From NCBI RefSeq assembly GCF_001411555.2, contig NC_049908.1, positions 30,139,817-30,203,816 on the forward strand: a stretch of 64,000 nucleotides of DNA. The letters are read 5' to 3'. This stretch comes from Juglans regia (Eukaryota > Streptophyta > Magnoliopsida > Fagales > Juglandaceae). The notes below the pieces were generated by a model. It did no database searches. It was not told the origin of the DNA and saw nothing but the letters and a program-made list of their open reading frames with translations. This document shows, piece by piece, positions 47,751 through 59,255 of the stretch. Made by a program: the position numbers and the translations under genes. The stretch's first letter is position 1, and every line of letters starts with the position of its first letter.

Positions 47751-50700
47751 TCAATCGGTTTTACCTTCCTGGGATCCGATCTCTTGCAAATAATGTTCGG
47801 CTTCCAAGGCTGCCATGCAACCTGCATCATTTAAAAACAAAAAACCAACAAAAACAAGTTAGATGCACGGCCAACATTTAATGCATGGTTGTTATACTGT
47901 AAAAACAACAGAACTTAAAAATACGTCATTTGTTTACATGATAACTTTGGTTATTCAACGAAACCAAAATATTAGTTGACGGGATTGTATTAACACAGCA
48001 TAGATGGCATGATCTCTAACAGGATGGTGATGGAAAAGAGAAAAAGAAGAGGAAGGATGCAATAGCCTCTCTCTCCGTCTTCCCCCCCGCCGCACCAGCA
48101 TGGGCGTGGTGGTCATTTTCTACCCCGCCCTGAGCTGCTGTCTGTCCACCCCCCGTCTAATGGACAGGTAGATTTTTCAATCCACTGCCTGGCCTGTTCT
48201 TTGCACAGCCACACTCCAGATATACAAACCCACATATTACAAAGATCCAACCCCAAATCTTTTGATCCAACCAGAAATTTAAAAAACAAATCCGTGGGTT
48301 TCTGCAACCAATTTTTGTGCGTAGATCTTGAAATATGTAGATCCATATCAAGCCATGGTAGTAGATCTTAAAAAATGTGTAGATCCATAGCATCTCTGTG
48401 CAGACCAATCTTATTAATACCAATAGGCGTAGCCAAGTATATTGGATGTATACTAGAGAAAATACCTAGTTGGGGTGTAGAGAAAACAAGGAAAATGATC
48501 CTAACAAAGCCCCAGCCCAAGCCCAAGCCCAAGCCCAAGCCCAAGCCCAAGTCCAAGCCCAAGCCAAAGCCCAAAGACGCGCCTGCCCCAAACCACCACT
48601 AGTGCACCCATGTCTATCCTACCAAACCAGGTTTTGCCCATACACCAAGCCGCTGTAAAATCCCCAACACAGTCCTCTATACTTGTAGACATAAAAAGCC
48701 ACCAGCCCACTTTTTATGTTTTAAGTTTTGATCTGCCCACGCACTTGGAAATACCGGGCAAGTAGTCTGCCAGGTAGCTTGCGAGTGCAGGCAAATGGGC
48801 CAGGTGGGCTGGTTACAGGGGCCCGCCCACCAGCCTACTTCAAACTAAATGAACAATTTTACTTATAAGTTAAACTTTATAATGATCACATAAGGTGTTG
48901 CCGAATGCAGATGGCCTATGCATAAGTAGCACCAATCAAGAAAACAAGAAAAGAATAAAGAAGTCCTGAAAACTAGGAATAAAAGAAATAAAATGAGCAC
49001 ACATCCAACAATAAAAGGGTCTTGAAGAAGTCTTCAAGGCCTGCCACTGTTTTTCATTTTTCTTAAAGTTGTCAAGATGGATCTGAGAGAAGCTTGCCTT
49101 CCACTTGATGAAGCTTGAGATTTACCTCCAAGGGATTAAGGACAGAATTACCCGATTGGAGACCAGTCAATGAAATCACCTCTTGCGTGTGTTTGTGCTG
49201 GTGTAACAATGTACCGGTTGGAGTAATCTGCACCTCAAGGCCAAGAAAGTACTACAGGGGACCAAGATCTTTCATGTGAAAAGATGCCTTGAGATGCTAC
49301 TGTAATTGCTGAATTAATTCAGTATCGGAGCTAGTAATTACAATGTCATCAACATATACCAGAAGCAAGACAATTCATATAGAAGTCTTGCAAAGAAAAA
49401 CAGAGGAATCATACAGACTCTGAGTAAAATGAAAAGCAAGCAGAGTAGAGCGAAATTTATCAAACCATGCACGCAGAGTCATCCATACAAGGATCGGCGT
49501 AGCCGACAAACCTCTGAGAAAGATGTAGCAAACATGCCGGTAGGTGGAGACATAAAGATCTCTTTCTTTAGATCCCTATGAAGAAAAACATTCTTCACAT
49601 CCATCTGTCGGAGAGACCACCCTTGCGACGCAACAAGTGCCAAGATCATCCTCCCAGTAGTCATTTTGGCAACAGGTGCAAATGTCTCTTCATAATCAAT
49701 ACCAAACACTTGCCGATTCCCAAGAGCCACGAGACGAGCCTTATATCATCTATCAGTGAACAATCAGACCAAAACTTAACTGAGTACACCCATTTACAAC
49801 CAATAGGTTTGACACCAGAGGGACAAGTTACAATATCCCAAGTGTGATTTTCTTGAAGGGCTTGGATTTCTTCTTGCATGGCCTGCTGACAACATGCTTG
49901 GGTGGCTACTTGTATATAAGATTGAGGAACAAAAACAGTGTCAAGAGTTGCAGTAAATGAGGTATGAGGAAAACCATACCTATCTGGTGGACGTGTAACT
50001 CGAGTGGATCACCGAGGTATAGGAACCGCAGAATCAAATGTCGGATCAATGTCTGGAAGGGGCGTTGAAGAAGGGGGAAGACGTCGATGATACACCATAC
50101 TTGGTTTAAATTGCTCAATAGAAGATGATACATCATCAAAAACGGGTAGAAGAGTAATAGGAGGATCAGAAATAACCTGACACTGAAAGAAATATTGATT
50201 TTCAAAGAAAATCACATGCCGGGAGATCCGAAATTTGTTTGCATGAGCATTATAACGAACAAATCTTTTTTTAGTAGGACTATATCCCATAAAAGCACAC
50301 GTGACAGACTGGGCAATAAGCTTGTGACGCTCAACAGGTGGTAGATGAACAAAAGAAACACACCCAAAAGTATGAAAGGATTGATACTCAGGAGATATGC
50401 CAAATAATCGAAAATAGGGGGAATCATAATTTAGAGTAACAGTAGGCAAACGATTGATCAAATAGATAGTAGTAGATAAAGGTTCTACCTAGAATTTAGA
50501 AAGTACAGAAAAATCAATCAACAAGGTACGAACGACATCTAAGAGATAACAATTCTTAAGCTCAGCGATTCCATTTTGTTGAGGTGTATAAGGACAAGAA
50601 CGTTAAGAAATGCCACCCAAAGAAGAAGCTGACGGCCACATAATCACCCTTAGATGACGTCGACAAGCACCAAGAACGCACCAACGTCGACAACCCATAA

Positions 50701-53700
50701 CCGAAAACCAATGTCCACTCCAAAAAAAAAATTCGATGTTCACCAAAAAATTCAAACTCACAAGGTTTGATGCTATAGAAATCAACGACTCCCACGAAGA
50801 GCAAGAAAAATCTTGCGGAAGCTCGAAAAAAAAAATTTCCAGACAAAGAAAAAAAATTACACTCAATGATTATTTACAAATCAGAGGAGGGGCTCTGATA
50901 CCATGTCAATTGGTTTGAATGCCCTTTCCATAGGGTTTGTACATCTTTATATAGAGAAGAATTTACACACTTAGTGCCTGATTTCCTGGCAAATTTTCTT
51001 CCATGTTTCCTGGAAACATGTCTATACAATAGTGTCATGTTTCTTGGATGTCTATTTACAATCCCTAGAGGGTGACAAGTACAACAACTAAATAATCATA
51101 TCTTAGTAACAAAAGCTCCAGTCGTTTCTCTCTCCAAATTCATCACAACAAACCACATGGGATCATCTTTCACAATGCTTCACTCTAAGAACAATTAAGG
51201 CCTTGCTTGGATTGGGAGAGCCTCTCAACTCATTTCATCTCATCTAATCATTACAACTTTTCTAAATTCTAATAATATTTTATTCAACTTTCATCTCATT
51301 TCATCTCAACTTACTATCCAAACCTCCCCTAAACCTTCCCTTCCAACATGCTGAAAACTCCACCACACTCTGAGGCATAATTCAATCAAAGCCAGCAATT
51401 AAATGAAAAATGAATTCCCAACAGCACAATCATGAAGCTTGGAGTAAAACAGATAGTTTGCCTGTACCTCATATTGATATACTACTATAAAAATCTATGT
51501 AATCTCTATTTTCAGGGTCAATTGAAAAAGATACTATCAATGATGCATGCCAATGTTTTTACTCAAAATACTTTCCCACATCAATCTAATTAAACTTTTT
51601 TTTTATTGTTTATTAAACATTTAAGAAGACAAACAGTCCAAGCCTAGTCAACTGTCTAGAAGTACAATCAAGCTTATTTTAAACCTAAGCAGGAATCAGA
51701 CATACAAGGCTTATCAATTTCAGGTCACCAAGTACAAAAAGAAGCCAGGGCCTTATTCAGTCTCATGAATGCTCTGTTTTCCAAAACCCTAACTTATACA
51801 AACTTGAGTTAGCTCACGTTTGGGCTCAGTGTCTCTGAACTTGCATCAGGACCGAACATTCACTCATTTGCATTTGAGATATGGATATCAAGTGAAGCCC
51901 AAAAGGGCTATGGTTAGATTAGATTCTTGGCAACCCTAGAGCACAGGCTTGCTCATTATGAAAAAAAAAACTACAAAAAAGTACATTATCACTCAAGGAG
52001 GTACAAACTTTACATGTAAATCCACCAAAGGTAAGCAGAAGGTTTCACAACTTTCTGAACTCCAACCCTAAGATTAGCATTGCAAAAAATATAATTTTTA
52101 TTGTCAAATTCAACAACAAAAAGCAATATGACTGATACCATAATGCACCTAGGAAAAACTTGCTGAACTCCACAGCATTCGAAGGCATACCAGAAAAGTT
52201 CAGTATTAGATTCACAGATTTTTGATTCACAGCTTTCTCGCCCAACTACACAGTTTTCAAAACATTCAGGCCTTGTTTGCATTCATAACTCATCTCATCA
52301 TTAAAATTTTCCCAAATTCCAACACAAAAGATAATAAACAATTCAATTTTTTCAAATCTCAAAACAATAATAATATTAAAAATAACATTCTAATAATATT
52401 TTATTCAACTCATCTAAGACAATCTCAACTCATCACAACTCATCTAAAAATAACATTATACTAGCTCATTTTATAACCGCAAAAAATACTCTTGATTTGG
52501 CAGAAATTATTCATGCAAAAATGTTGTTTCAATCCTGCGGTGACAAGAAACGAAAAAAAAATGACACGTGATCCCAGGTACGGAGCTTCGGTTGTAGAAT
52601 ATGACAGCCATCACATTGTAATAACTAGATTCCTAGTCAATTAAACCGTCTAATTATTTTCATACTCTAATGTTAGGATATGATCTGCTACCATTTTCAA
52701 TATAACAAGAGAGAGACAAACCAGTGCCGGCAGCAGTTACAGCCTGCCTGTACTTCTTGTCCTGGACATCTCCGGCAGCAAATACGCCGGGCACGCTGGT
52801 CTGGGTGGTCCCTGACTGTGTTACAACGTAACCTTCAGAGTCGAGCTCCAGCTGACCATCCAAAAACTTGGTGGCTGGCTCGTGCCCTATTGCGAAGAAT
52901 AACCCCGATACCTTGAGATCTGAAACCTCCCCGCTGACCACATTCTTCACCTTCAACCCTCCCAAGAGCTTATTTTGATTATCTTTGTCACCGTGGGCCT
53001 CCAACACCACCGAGTTCCACAGCACCTGGATTTTAGGGTTCGTCAAGGCCCTCTGCTGCATAATCTTGGACGCCCTAAACGTATCCCTCCTGTGGATAAT
53101 GTAAACTATGGACCCGTACTTGGTCAGGAACGTGGCCTCTTCCATGGCCGAATCCCCGCCTCCAATAACTGCCAGAGGCTTGTTCCTGAAAATGGGGGCC
53201 GCACCGTCGCACACGGCACAGGCCGAAATCCCGCGGTTCCAGAAGCCTCCCGATCCCTCTCCAGATCCTAGGAAGTCCAAACGCTTGGCGACGGCACCGG
53301 TCGCAACGATGACGGATTCGGCAATGACGGTCTTAGAATCGGCGAAGATCTTGAAAGGGGTGGTGGAGAAATCGACCTTGTTGACGGTCTCGGTCACAAT
53401 CTGGGTGCCGAAACGGTGGGACTGGCTGCGGAACCGGTCCATAAGGTCGATGCCGTTGATTCCATCGGGGAATCCCGGGAAGTTCTCGACGTCAGAAGTG
53501 GTGGTGAGTTGGCCGCCGGGGGCGATGCCGTTGGCCATCCAACCCTCGAAGAGGATGGGCTTCAGCTCTGCCCGTGATGCGTATATGGCGGCGGTGTGGG
53601 CCGCTGGGCCGCTTCCGATGATGCAAAGCTTCGTTTTCAGAGTCTGTAGATCATCCATGGCGGAGACCGTAGTTGAGGCCGAAGTCAAAGAAGATGAGGC

Positions 53701-53835
53701 GGCAGCTGATGAGGCTACTCTGGGAGCGGCTATGGCGGCGGCGGAGGCAACGACCGCGGTGGAGGCCAATCGAAAGAAGCTGCGACCTTTTCTGATCAGA
53801 CTAAACAAGAGCCTGTGTCGGGGGCTATGACTCAT
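47751..53835 (-). CDS. NTRB: NADPH-dependent thioredoxin reductase, NTRA/NTRB type
   Basis: Exon 1 is 53835-52722 and exon 2 is 47821-47751, joined as ACT-G|GT-TGC to give 1185 nt and 394 aa, ending GSQEGKTD. The enzyme passes electrons from NADPH through FAD to thioredoxin h/o. Visible motifs are the FAD-binding GSGPAAHTA (residues 74-82), [19 protein letters not shown], the redox-active CAVC (C206, C209), the NADPH-binding [10 protein letters not shown] with HRR (248-250), and [20 protein letters not shown]. About 58 Arg/Ser/Ala-rich residues precede the core and look like a mitochondrial presequence. An in-frame ATG at residue 60 (GCCATGGAT) could start a cytosolic form, as known for Arabidopsis NTRA/NTRB. 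The 4.9 kb intron holds copia debris and repeats. Without splicing the frame would end 19 codons past the donor. NTRA and NTRB cannot be told apart here. Confidence 0.93.
48510..48577. repeat. hexanucleotide CCCAAG repeat in the NTR intron
   Basis: About eleven near-perfect copies of GCCCAA/CCCAAG occur in tandem. Two plus-strand frames read KPKPKP and AQAQAQ, and the minus strand reads GLGLGL, so the open frames here are by-products of the repeat and not genes. Confidence 0.9.
49150..50905 (-). mobile_element. Ty1/copia remnant (integrase end and reverse transcriptase)
   Basis: On the minus strand, GCTCTGATACCA at 50892-50903 is the complement of the usual TGGTATCAGAGC primer-binding site. 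Next, about 50600-50010, comes the C-terminal integrase region ([36 protein letters not shown]). Reverse transcriptase follows at about 49880-49150 ([53 protein letters not shown]). Gag, protease and the integrase core are absent. Frameshifts split the frames. Sequence above 50904 may be part of the 5' LTR. It lies within the thioredoxin reductase intron in the same orientation as the gene. Confidence 0.85.
51195..51331. repeat. GATGAG-family MITE-like copy
   Basis: It starts TTAAGGCCTTGCTTGGATT and ends TATCCAAACCTCCCC, near-inverted ends around CATTTCATCTCATCTAATC and TAATAATATTTTATTCAAC. It lies in the thioredoxin reductase intron. Confidence 0.7.
52268..52455. repeat. GATGAG-family MITE-like copy
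   Basis: It starts AGGCCTTGTTTGCATTC, contains ATAATAAACAATTCAATTTT and TCTAATAATATTTTATTC, and ends in repeated CAACTCATC motifs. It is in the same intron and orientation as the copy at 51195. Confidence 0.7.
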
Positions 53836-55780
53836 ATCTCTCCCCTTAACCTACTCCATGAAACGTATTGAAATATAGATTTGTTTTTTGAAATAATATA
53901 GATTATTCTTTTAAGCATAATGTACACCTCATTATTTTAGAATTCATTTTCAAACCACCATTAAAATTATGTTATTCCATTAAAATAAATTTTAATATTA
54001 TAAAATTATTATCAGTTATAAAATAATTATAAAATAGTAAAAATATTACATTTTTCATTAATTATTATAAAAAGAATCGGAGGATTGATCCTTTATTAAG
54101 TATTGATTCTACAATACCGTAGTGTTATAATCTGTGAATCTAGCATCTCTTAAACATAACAAGACTGAGGCATTTATTCCTCTTCTTGTGATTGACTTGA
54201 CTTGCTACTTGTATAATTTTTACGTGTATAAAATTGTACTTATTTTCTTTATGCTTTTAATGGCTTCTTTTCTTCAAAGCCACTCTCAAACTAAGCCAAA
54301 AAGAAAAAGAAATACCACAGCTGGAGGATTCCTAAGAGCTTTCCCAGCTCTCAGTTTTAAAAAAGAAGAAACAGTAATTGAACAAGACAGGATGAAAAAT
54401 ATCAGTAACCAAGAGCGAATTCTAAAGAGAGAATCAAAAAGACCCCCTCCCTTATTTTCCTCATGTATCCCTGTTCATTGGAACCTAAGTTGAAACCTCT
54501 AGTGATGTATTCAAGTAAAGTTTAAAGTTGTAAATAATCTTGCTATTTTCAATAAAAGTTATATTTCAAAATATATTTATTGTTTACTTGCTTTATATAT
54601 TATGTCTATTGTTTATCTGCTTTACGTATTATGTTTATTCTTTACCTTATTTATCAAGTTATTAAATTACTCAAAGCATCAATGTTTTGCTTTCATCATA
54701 AATTAAAGTTTATTCCCGCTAATTTTAAAGTATATTCCTTGACCTCCAAATTACTCAATCTTATATGCGGCCAAGTATACTCTGATACCATACTTGGCTA
54801 CCAGGTAATTAAAGTGGAATTGTTGGAGTTCATCTTGAGTCATAGGGGAAGATACTTAACCGCATATAAGATTGAGTAATTTGGAGGTCAAGGAAAACAC
54901 TTTGTAAGAGGTGTGAGTAAACTTATATATATATATATATATATTATCGCCTTGTTTGTGTTATTAACTTGGTATTATTTCAAGACATATAAAACTCTTC
55001 ATTTTTCAATTTGGTATTATTAACTTGTAGGTTTGGATTGAAGTTCTCATTTGAAATTCTTAATCTATATGATAATGGAGAATCAAGTAATGTGTCTTGC
55101 CGTGCACACTTAAATGTGCACTTAACTAATATACTATCAAGTCTTACTACTATTTCTCTTAAGAGAGAGCTTACATAAAGAGTTGGTTAAAGGTTGATTT
55201 GAGAGAGAGGGAGCCAAGGGAGTTGGTCTATCCAAGTTGACGGTGGTATTTAACGGTTTACGATGAGCAGGAACAGAGAGAAGATGAGAGAGCATGAGTT
55301 GGTTTCATTTGGTGTTGGCTGGTGATGCAACAAGGAAGACAAGGAGTTGGTTTCTAGAGTTACATAGAGCATGAAGAAGAGAAACAAAGTAGAGAGAAGA
55401 AGCTAGAGAGAAAGAGCTTTAGGTTGGTGTTGGAACGTGAAAACAGCTTCATGTTTTGGGGACAGAGAGGAAACCACAAGGCTCAAGGAGAAAACAGAGC
55501 AAGGGAAAGAGGTTGAACGTTGGTTGCCAGTCCTCCATCAGTGGTTGAGATGCAGACCAGAGGGATGGTTTTGGAGTTGCTCTGTGAAATTGGTGGAGAT
55601 AGAGGGGGAGGATTGAGCTTAGGGGAATGGCGGTTCACGACTGAAGAAGACCCGTGATGATGCTCAACGGTTTATAGGTGTTGGGTTGTTGTTGTCTCAT
55701 GCAATGGCAAGGTCGTGAGGTAGTGGCTGGCTAGAGATTGAGCTTTGGTGGCTGGCTGGCTAGAGGCTTGGAGATAAGGA
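53836..55780. other. NTR upstream region and intergenic DNA
   Basis: It starts with the thioredoxin reductase promoter. The open frame at 54134-54493 (119 codons) has no recognised domain and I do not call it. A perfect 36-bp foldback lies at 54735-54895 and a (TA)n tract at about 54928-54946. The purine-rich part 55150-55750 shows no gene. Confidence 0.45.
54735..54895. repeat. perfect 36-bp inverted repeat (foldback), 89-nt loop
   Basis: The arm 54735-54770 starts TTCCTTGACCTCCAAATTAC and ends TTATATGCGG. The arm 54860-54895 is its exact reverse complement, 36/36. Inside the loop is a smaller hairpin, CCAAGTAT...ATACTTGG, enclosing CTCTGATACC, which overlaps CTCTGATACCAT, the complement of an LTR-retrotransposon primer-binding site. 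Either strand's RNA would fold into a long stem. Confidence 0.95.
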
Positions 55781-55985
55781 TGTGCATCCAGACCCAGATC
55801 CGAATATTCGGGAACATTCGGATCCCCATCTGGATTTTTAAAAGTAGGTAGATACCAGCCCGGATGGAACTAGTCAAAATTCGGGCAGGTATTCGATTTT
55901 TATCTAATAAATAAAATCAGATATTCGGATTGTAACCGGATTCTACTGTGAGTGCTGAATATCCAAAGGCCATCACCAAGATATA
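55781..55985. repeat. hAT-like subterminal fragment with ATCCGGAT-like motifs
   Basis: AAGGATGTGCATCCAG is followed by repeated GATCC(G/C), TATTCGG and CGGAT motifs, the layout seen near the ends of other hAT-like elements in the window. A possibly matching piece with GGGTATCCGGTATTCG and CGGATCGGATCG lies at 58855-58910, beyond the L1 fragment. They may be two ends of one element split by the L1, but the terminal bases do not pair clearly. Confidence 0.4.
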
Positions 55986-56449
55986 ACTAATGGACCTCAT
56001 CATCGAGAATAATTGTGTTCCCTTCCGTCTCACGTACGGTCTGTTTCTCCAACTATCGACTAATGGAAGGTCGATGACACTCTATTGGGACCTTTTTAAT
56101 GGAAGGTCGCTTCGGTACCATGAAGTAGGGGGCAAGTTGGAATACGCCACTAGCAATGGCCTCGACATCACCGTCAGGCTCTTGGAACCCATCAAGGAAC
56201 AATTCCTCATCCTCTCTTATGCTGATTTCTATCATGTAGAAAAAAAATAAAACCTTTTGCCCATTCCAAACCCCAAGTCTCTCTCTGTCATTTTGCCATT
56301 GGCTCCTCTTTTCATAGGAATAATACTCCAACAACCAACACTTTGAACAATAGCATAAAATTTGTAAGTAAATTAAGTATTGCATAATAGTCCAAAAAAG
56401 CTCAGAAGACGAAAAAATAAAACAGAAGATTTGAAATCAAAATCTGATT

Positions 56450-58449
56450 ACCATCGATGTAGCTTATAGTCTTCAACGTGTAATAATCAAATCAACAAAA
56501 AATGCCCTCAAACTATGGAACAAAAATCACTTCAGGGGAATTCAGAATAACATTCAAGACCTGGAAAGAGAGTTATTTGAAGTACAAAGGTGCCCCATGA
56601 CTTCCCATAACCAAGAAAAAAAAAAGGTTCCTACAATACAGACTCCACAAGTAAAGAGAAAATGAAGAAATATTATGACATCAAAAATCAAGAATTATCT
56701 GGCTCACTTCCATGGATCTCAACAAAAAGTTCTATCATCTCTCAACAACAATCTGGAGAAGAAGAAATGCTATAGGCTCCATCAAACTGTGACTAGGTAA
56801 CTGGTCAATGGACCCATTTGTTATTGAATCTTCATTTATTAATCACTTTAGATCAATGTATATTTCATCCAATCCGCAAATCCCGGAGCAACTAAAAAAT
56901 CTTTTTGATAAGCAAGTTTAGGACTAAGACAATGAATTACTCAATGCGGTGCCAAATGAAGAAGAAATCTTTCGAGCTTTAAAACAAGTTCCAAATCGCA
57001 AAGCGCTAGGTCCAAAAGGTATGGTGGCCCTATTTTATAGACATTATTGGAGCATCATAAAAAAATAGGTCATCCAAGTAGTGCAAGATTTTTTCAGAAG
57101 TGGGAAACTCTTGAAGCAGATGAACCACACCAATATAACTCTCATCCCAAAAACTCAAAGTCCAAGTTCCTCGAGCTAATACCGCCCAATCAACCCCACA
57201 AATGTCAGCTATAAAATAATTACCAAAATATTGACCAATCGCTTTAAAGCCACACTAGCCAATATTATCTCTCCCCTTCAGATAACTTTTGTCCTAGGCC
57301 GCAACATAAAACAAAATACCATAATCACCCACAAGTTATTCCACCACCTCAAAAGGGTTTAATGGCCATAAAGCTCGACATGGAGAAGGTTTTCGACCTT
57401 ATTGAATGGAAGTTTCTCTTTACGGTAATGAAAGTATTGGGATAAAGTCAAGAATCCACGACCGTCATAGGATGCTACTTTGGAAATTACTCTGGAACAT
57501 CCTCCCCACCAAATCAAGATTGAGCGCAATCGTTCCCCAACTTGGCTGCGAAGAATGTCCACTATGCAATCAGACGGAAGAAACCTTACTACATCTTTTC
57601 ATAAAGTGTCCAATAAATCGGATACTATGGCAACAAAGTCTCTGGCCATTAAATTTAGCAAATATACCCATACGCTCCATTTCAGATTGGATAAAGATGA
57701 TTTTATACCCAGAATAGGAGTTGGGACTACAGGACACCGAAAAACACCACTTCCAGCTATTTGCAATAATTATAATGGATTTTATCTGGAGGAAACAAAA
57801 CGATATAGTTTATAACCATACTTCTTTATCCCTTGAGATGACAAAAAATCATTTGAACCAAATCTATGAAGAATACAAGAAAGCATGAGAAGAGAAACAA
57901 AAAAAGCAAGAAGAAGCCTGGAAGCCTCTGCCACCATATTATCAAAGCTTTTCCTTCGACGTTGCAGTTAGAGATGAGTTCTCGGTAGCATTAGTGATAC
58001 GCAAGGACCACATCAGGGACATCCCAGAGATTAGAACATAAAAAATTCAAACGACAAACCTTGTAGTAGCTGAAGCTTCAGCGGCACTTCTAGCTTCCAA
58101 AATGGTATCACTACATAAACAAAATTTAGCAGTAATTGAAGGTGACGTCCAATCTGTCATCACAACCATTAAAAGTTTGGACCTTTTCACATTTTGGCAA
58201 ATCTCCCCCATCATTGCAAACTTTCAACAAATCTTCCGCCATCATCAAAGATGGAAAGTAGCCAAAATCCATCGATCCCAAAATCAATGTGTGTACTCAG
58301 TGACGCAATAAGCAGCGACCAATCAAGTTTTTGGATGCATACCTATAGATAATCTCCTTAGATGCTTTTTATTTATTGATAGTGAAATCCACCTTGAACG
58401 TTTTGTAATTCAATTTATTCTATAATATATGCTTGATTAGAAAAAAAAG
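56450..58449 (+). mobile_element. internally deleted L1-type LINE
   Basis: Broken plus-strand frames encode the start of L1 reverse transcriptase (EEIFRALKQVPNRKALGPKG, MNHTNITLIPK, SYKIITKILTNRFKA, KLDMEKVFDLIEWKFLF). At about 57430 this passes directly into the C-terminal zinc-binding region (LLWKLLWNILPTKSRL, CPLCNQTEETLLHLFIKCP) and then an RNase H-like domain (about 57950-58310). The catalytic YADD part of RT is therefore deleted. The A-rich run at 58441-58449 may be the tail. Confidence 0.8.
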
Positions 58450-59255
58450 ATTCCGATTAACACCTCATCTCCTCTCTCTCTCTCAAGTTGACTCAGTAAA
58501 ATCACCTGCACACTGTCCGTGTTAGATTTTAAGGCTTAACACATCACACCCTGCCATCTCTCCCCCCCCCTCTCTCCCTCTCTCTCTCTCTTATTTTCTC
58601 ACTTTATCGGCTAAAATTTTCCCGAGACACAAGCACCGGAACTACCAAATTTCTTCCATCTCTCAAAAGTGTGAAACTGCATTTTCGAGACTGAAAAGGA
58701 CCACTTAAACATGGTGAAACTCTCCTAGAGTTGGGAGCTGAGAAGAAAAACAAAAACACGAAAGAAAATGGTGGACAACGGGTATGAGACAAAGAGAGGG
58801 ATGACCTGTTGCAAAACATCGGAGTTTAATTTTTTTTAAAAATAAAAAGACAGGTATGCGGGTATCCGGTATTCGTAACTGCTATCCGGGTTCCGGATCG
58901 GATCGAAAAAAAAAATCAGGTACAACATGTGGGTTTGTCATATGATATGAGATAAATGGGGGATGAAGCAAGTAGAGTTTGACATAGGGTTCAGATTGAA
59001 AACAGATCTCGATCACCATTACAAGGGAGCGATACAACTTGATCAACCACTGTCAAACTGCACTGATACAGCAATACTCATATACAATAAAACTGCGCTA
59101 ATACCCTAACTCACATACACGAGTTTAGAAATCGTAGTAAGAGGATATACCCAATATAAACTAGGGTAGAGACTTCAGAGCCCACTAAACGGTTTCATTC
59201 CCGTCCGTCCAATAAGTTAACTATTGTGCATGGGTGTAGGCAGCCTTAAACACCA
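58450..59255. other. intergenic region and ARID gene 3' region
   Basis: A (CT)n-rich run lies at about 58556-58592. The hAT-like subterminal fragment at 58855-58910 is noted with 55781. The sequence adjoining 59256 should be the 3' UTR of the ARID gene. Confidence 0.5.

Noticed and set aside
53108..53830. 240-codon plus-strand frame over thioredoxin reductase exon 1
   Set aside because: It lies antisense to a clear NTR exon; its length follows from GC-rich codon use on the other strand.
54134..54493. 119-codon plus-strand frame with a hydrophobic N-terminal part
   Set aside because: No recognised family, no supporting exon structure, and typical of AT-rich intergenic DNA. It could be reconsidered if transcripts map here.
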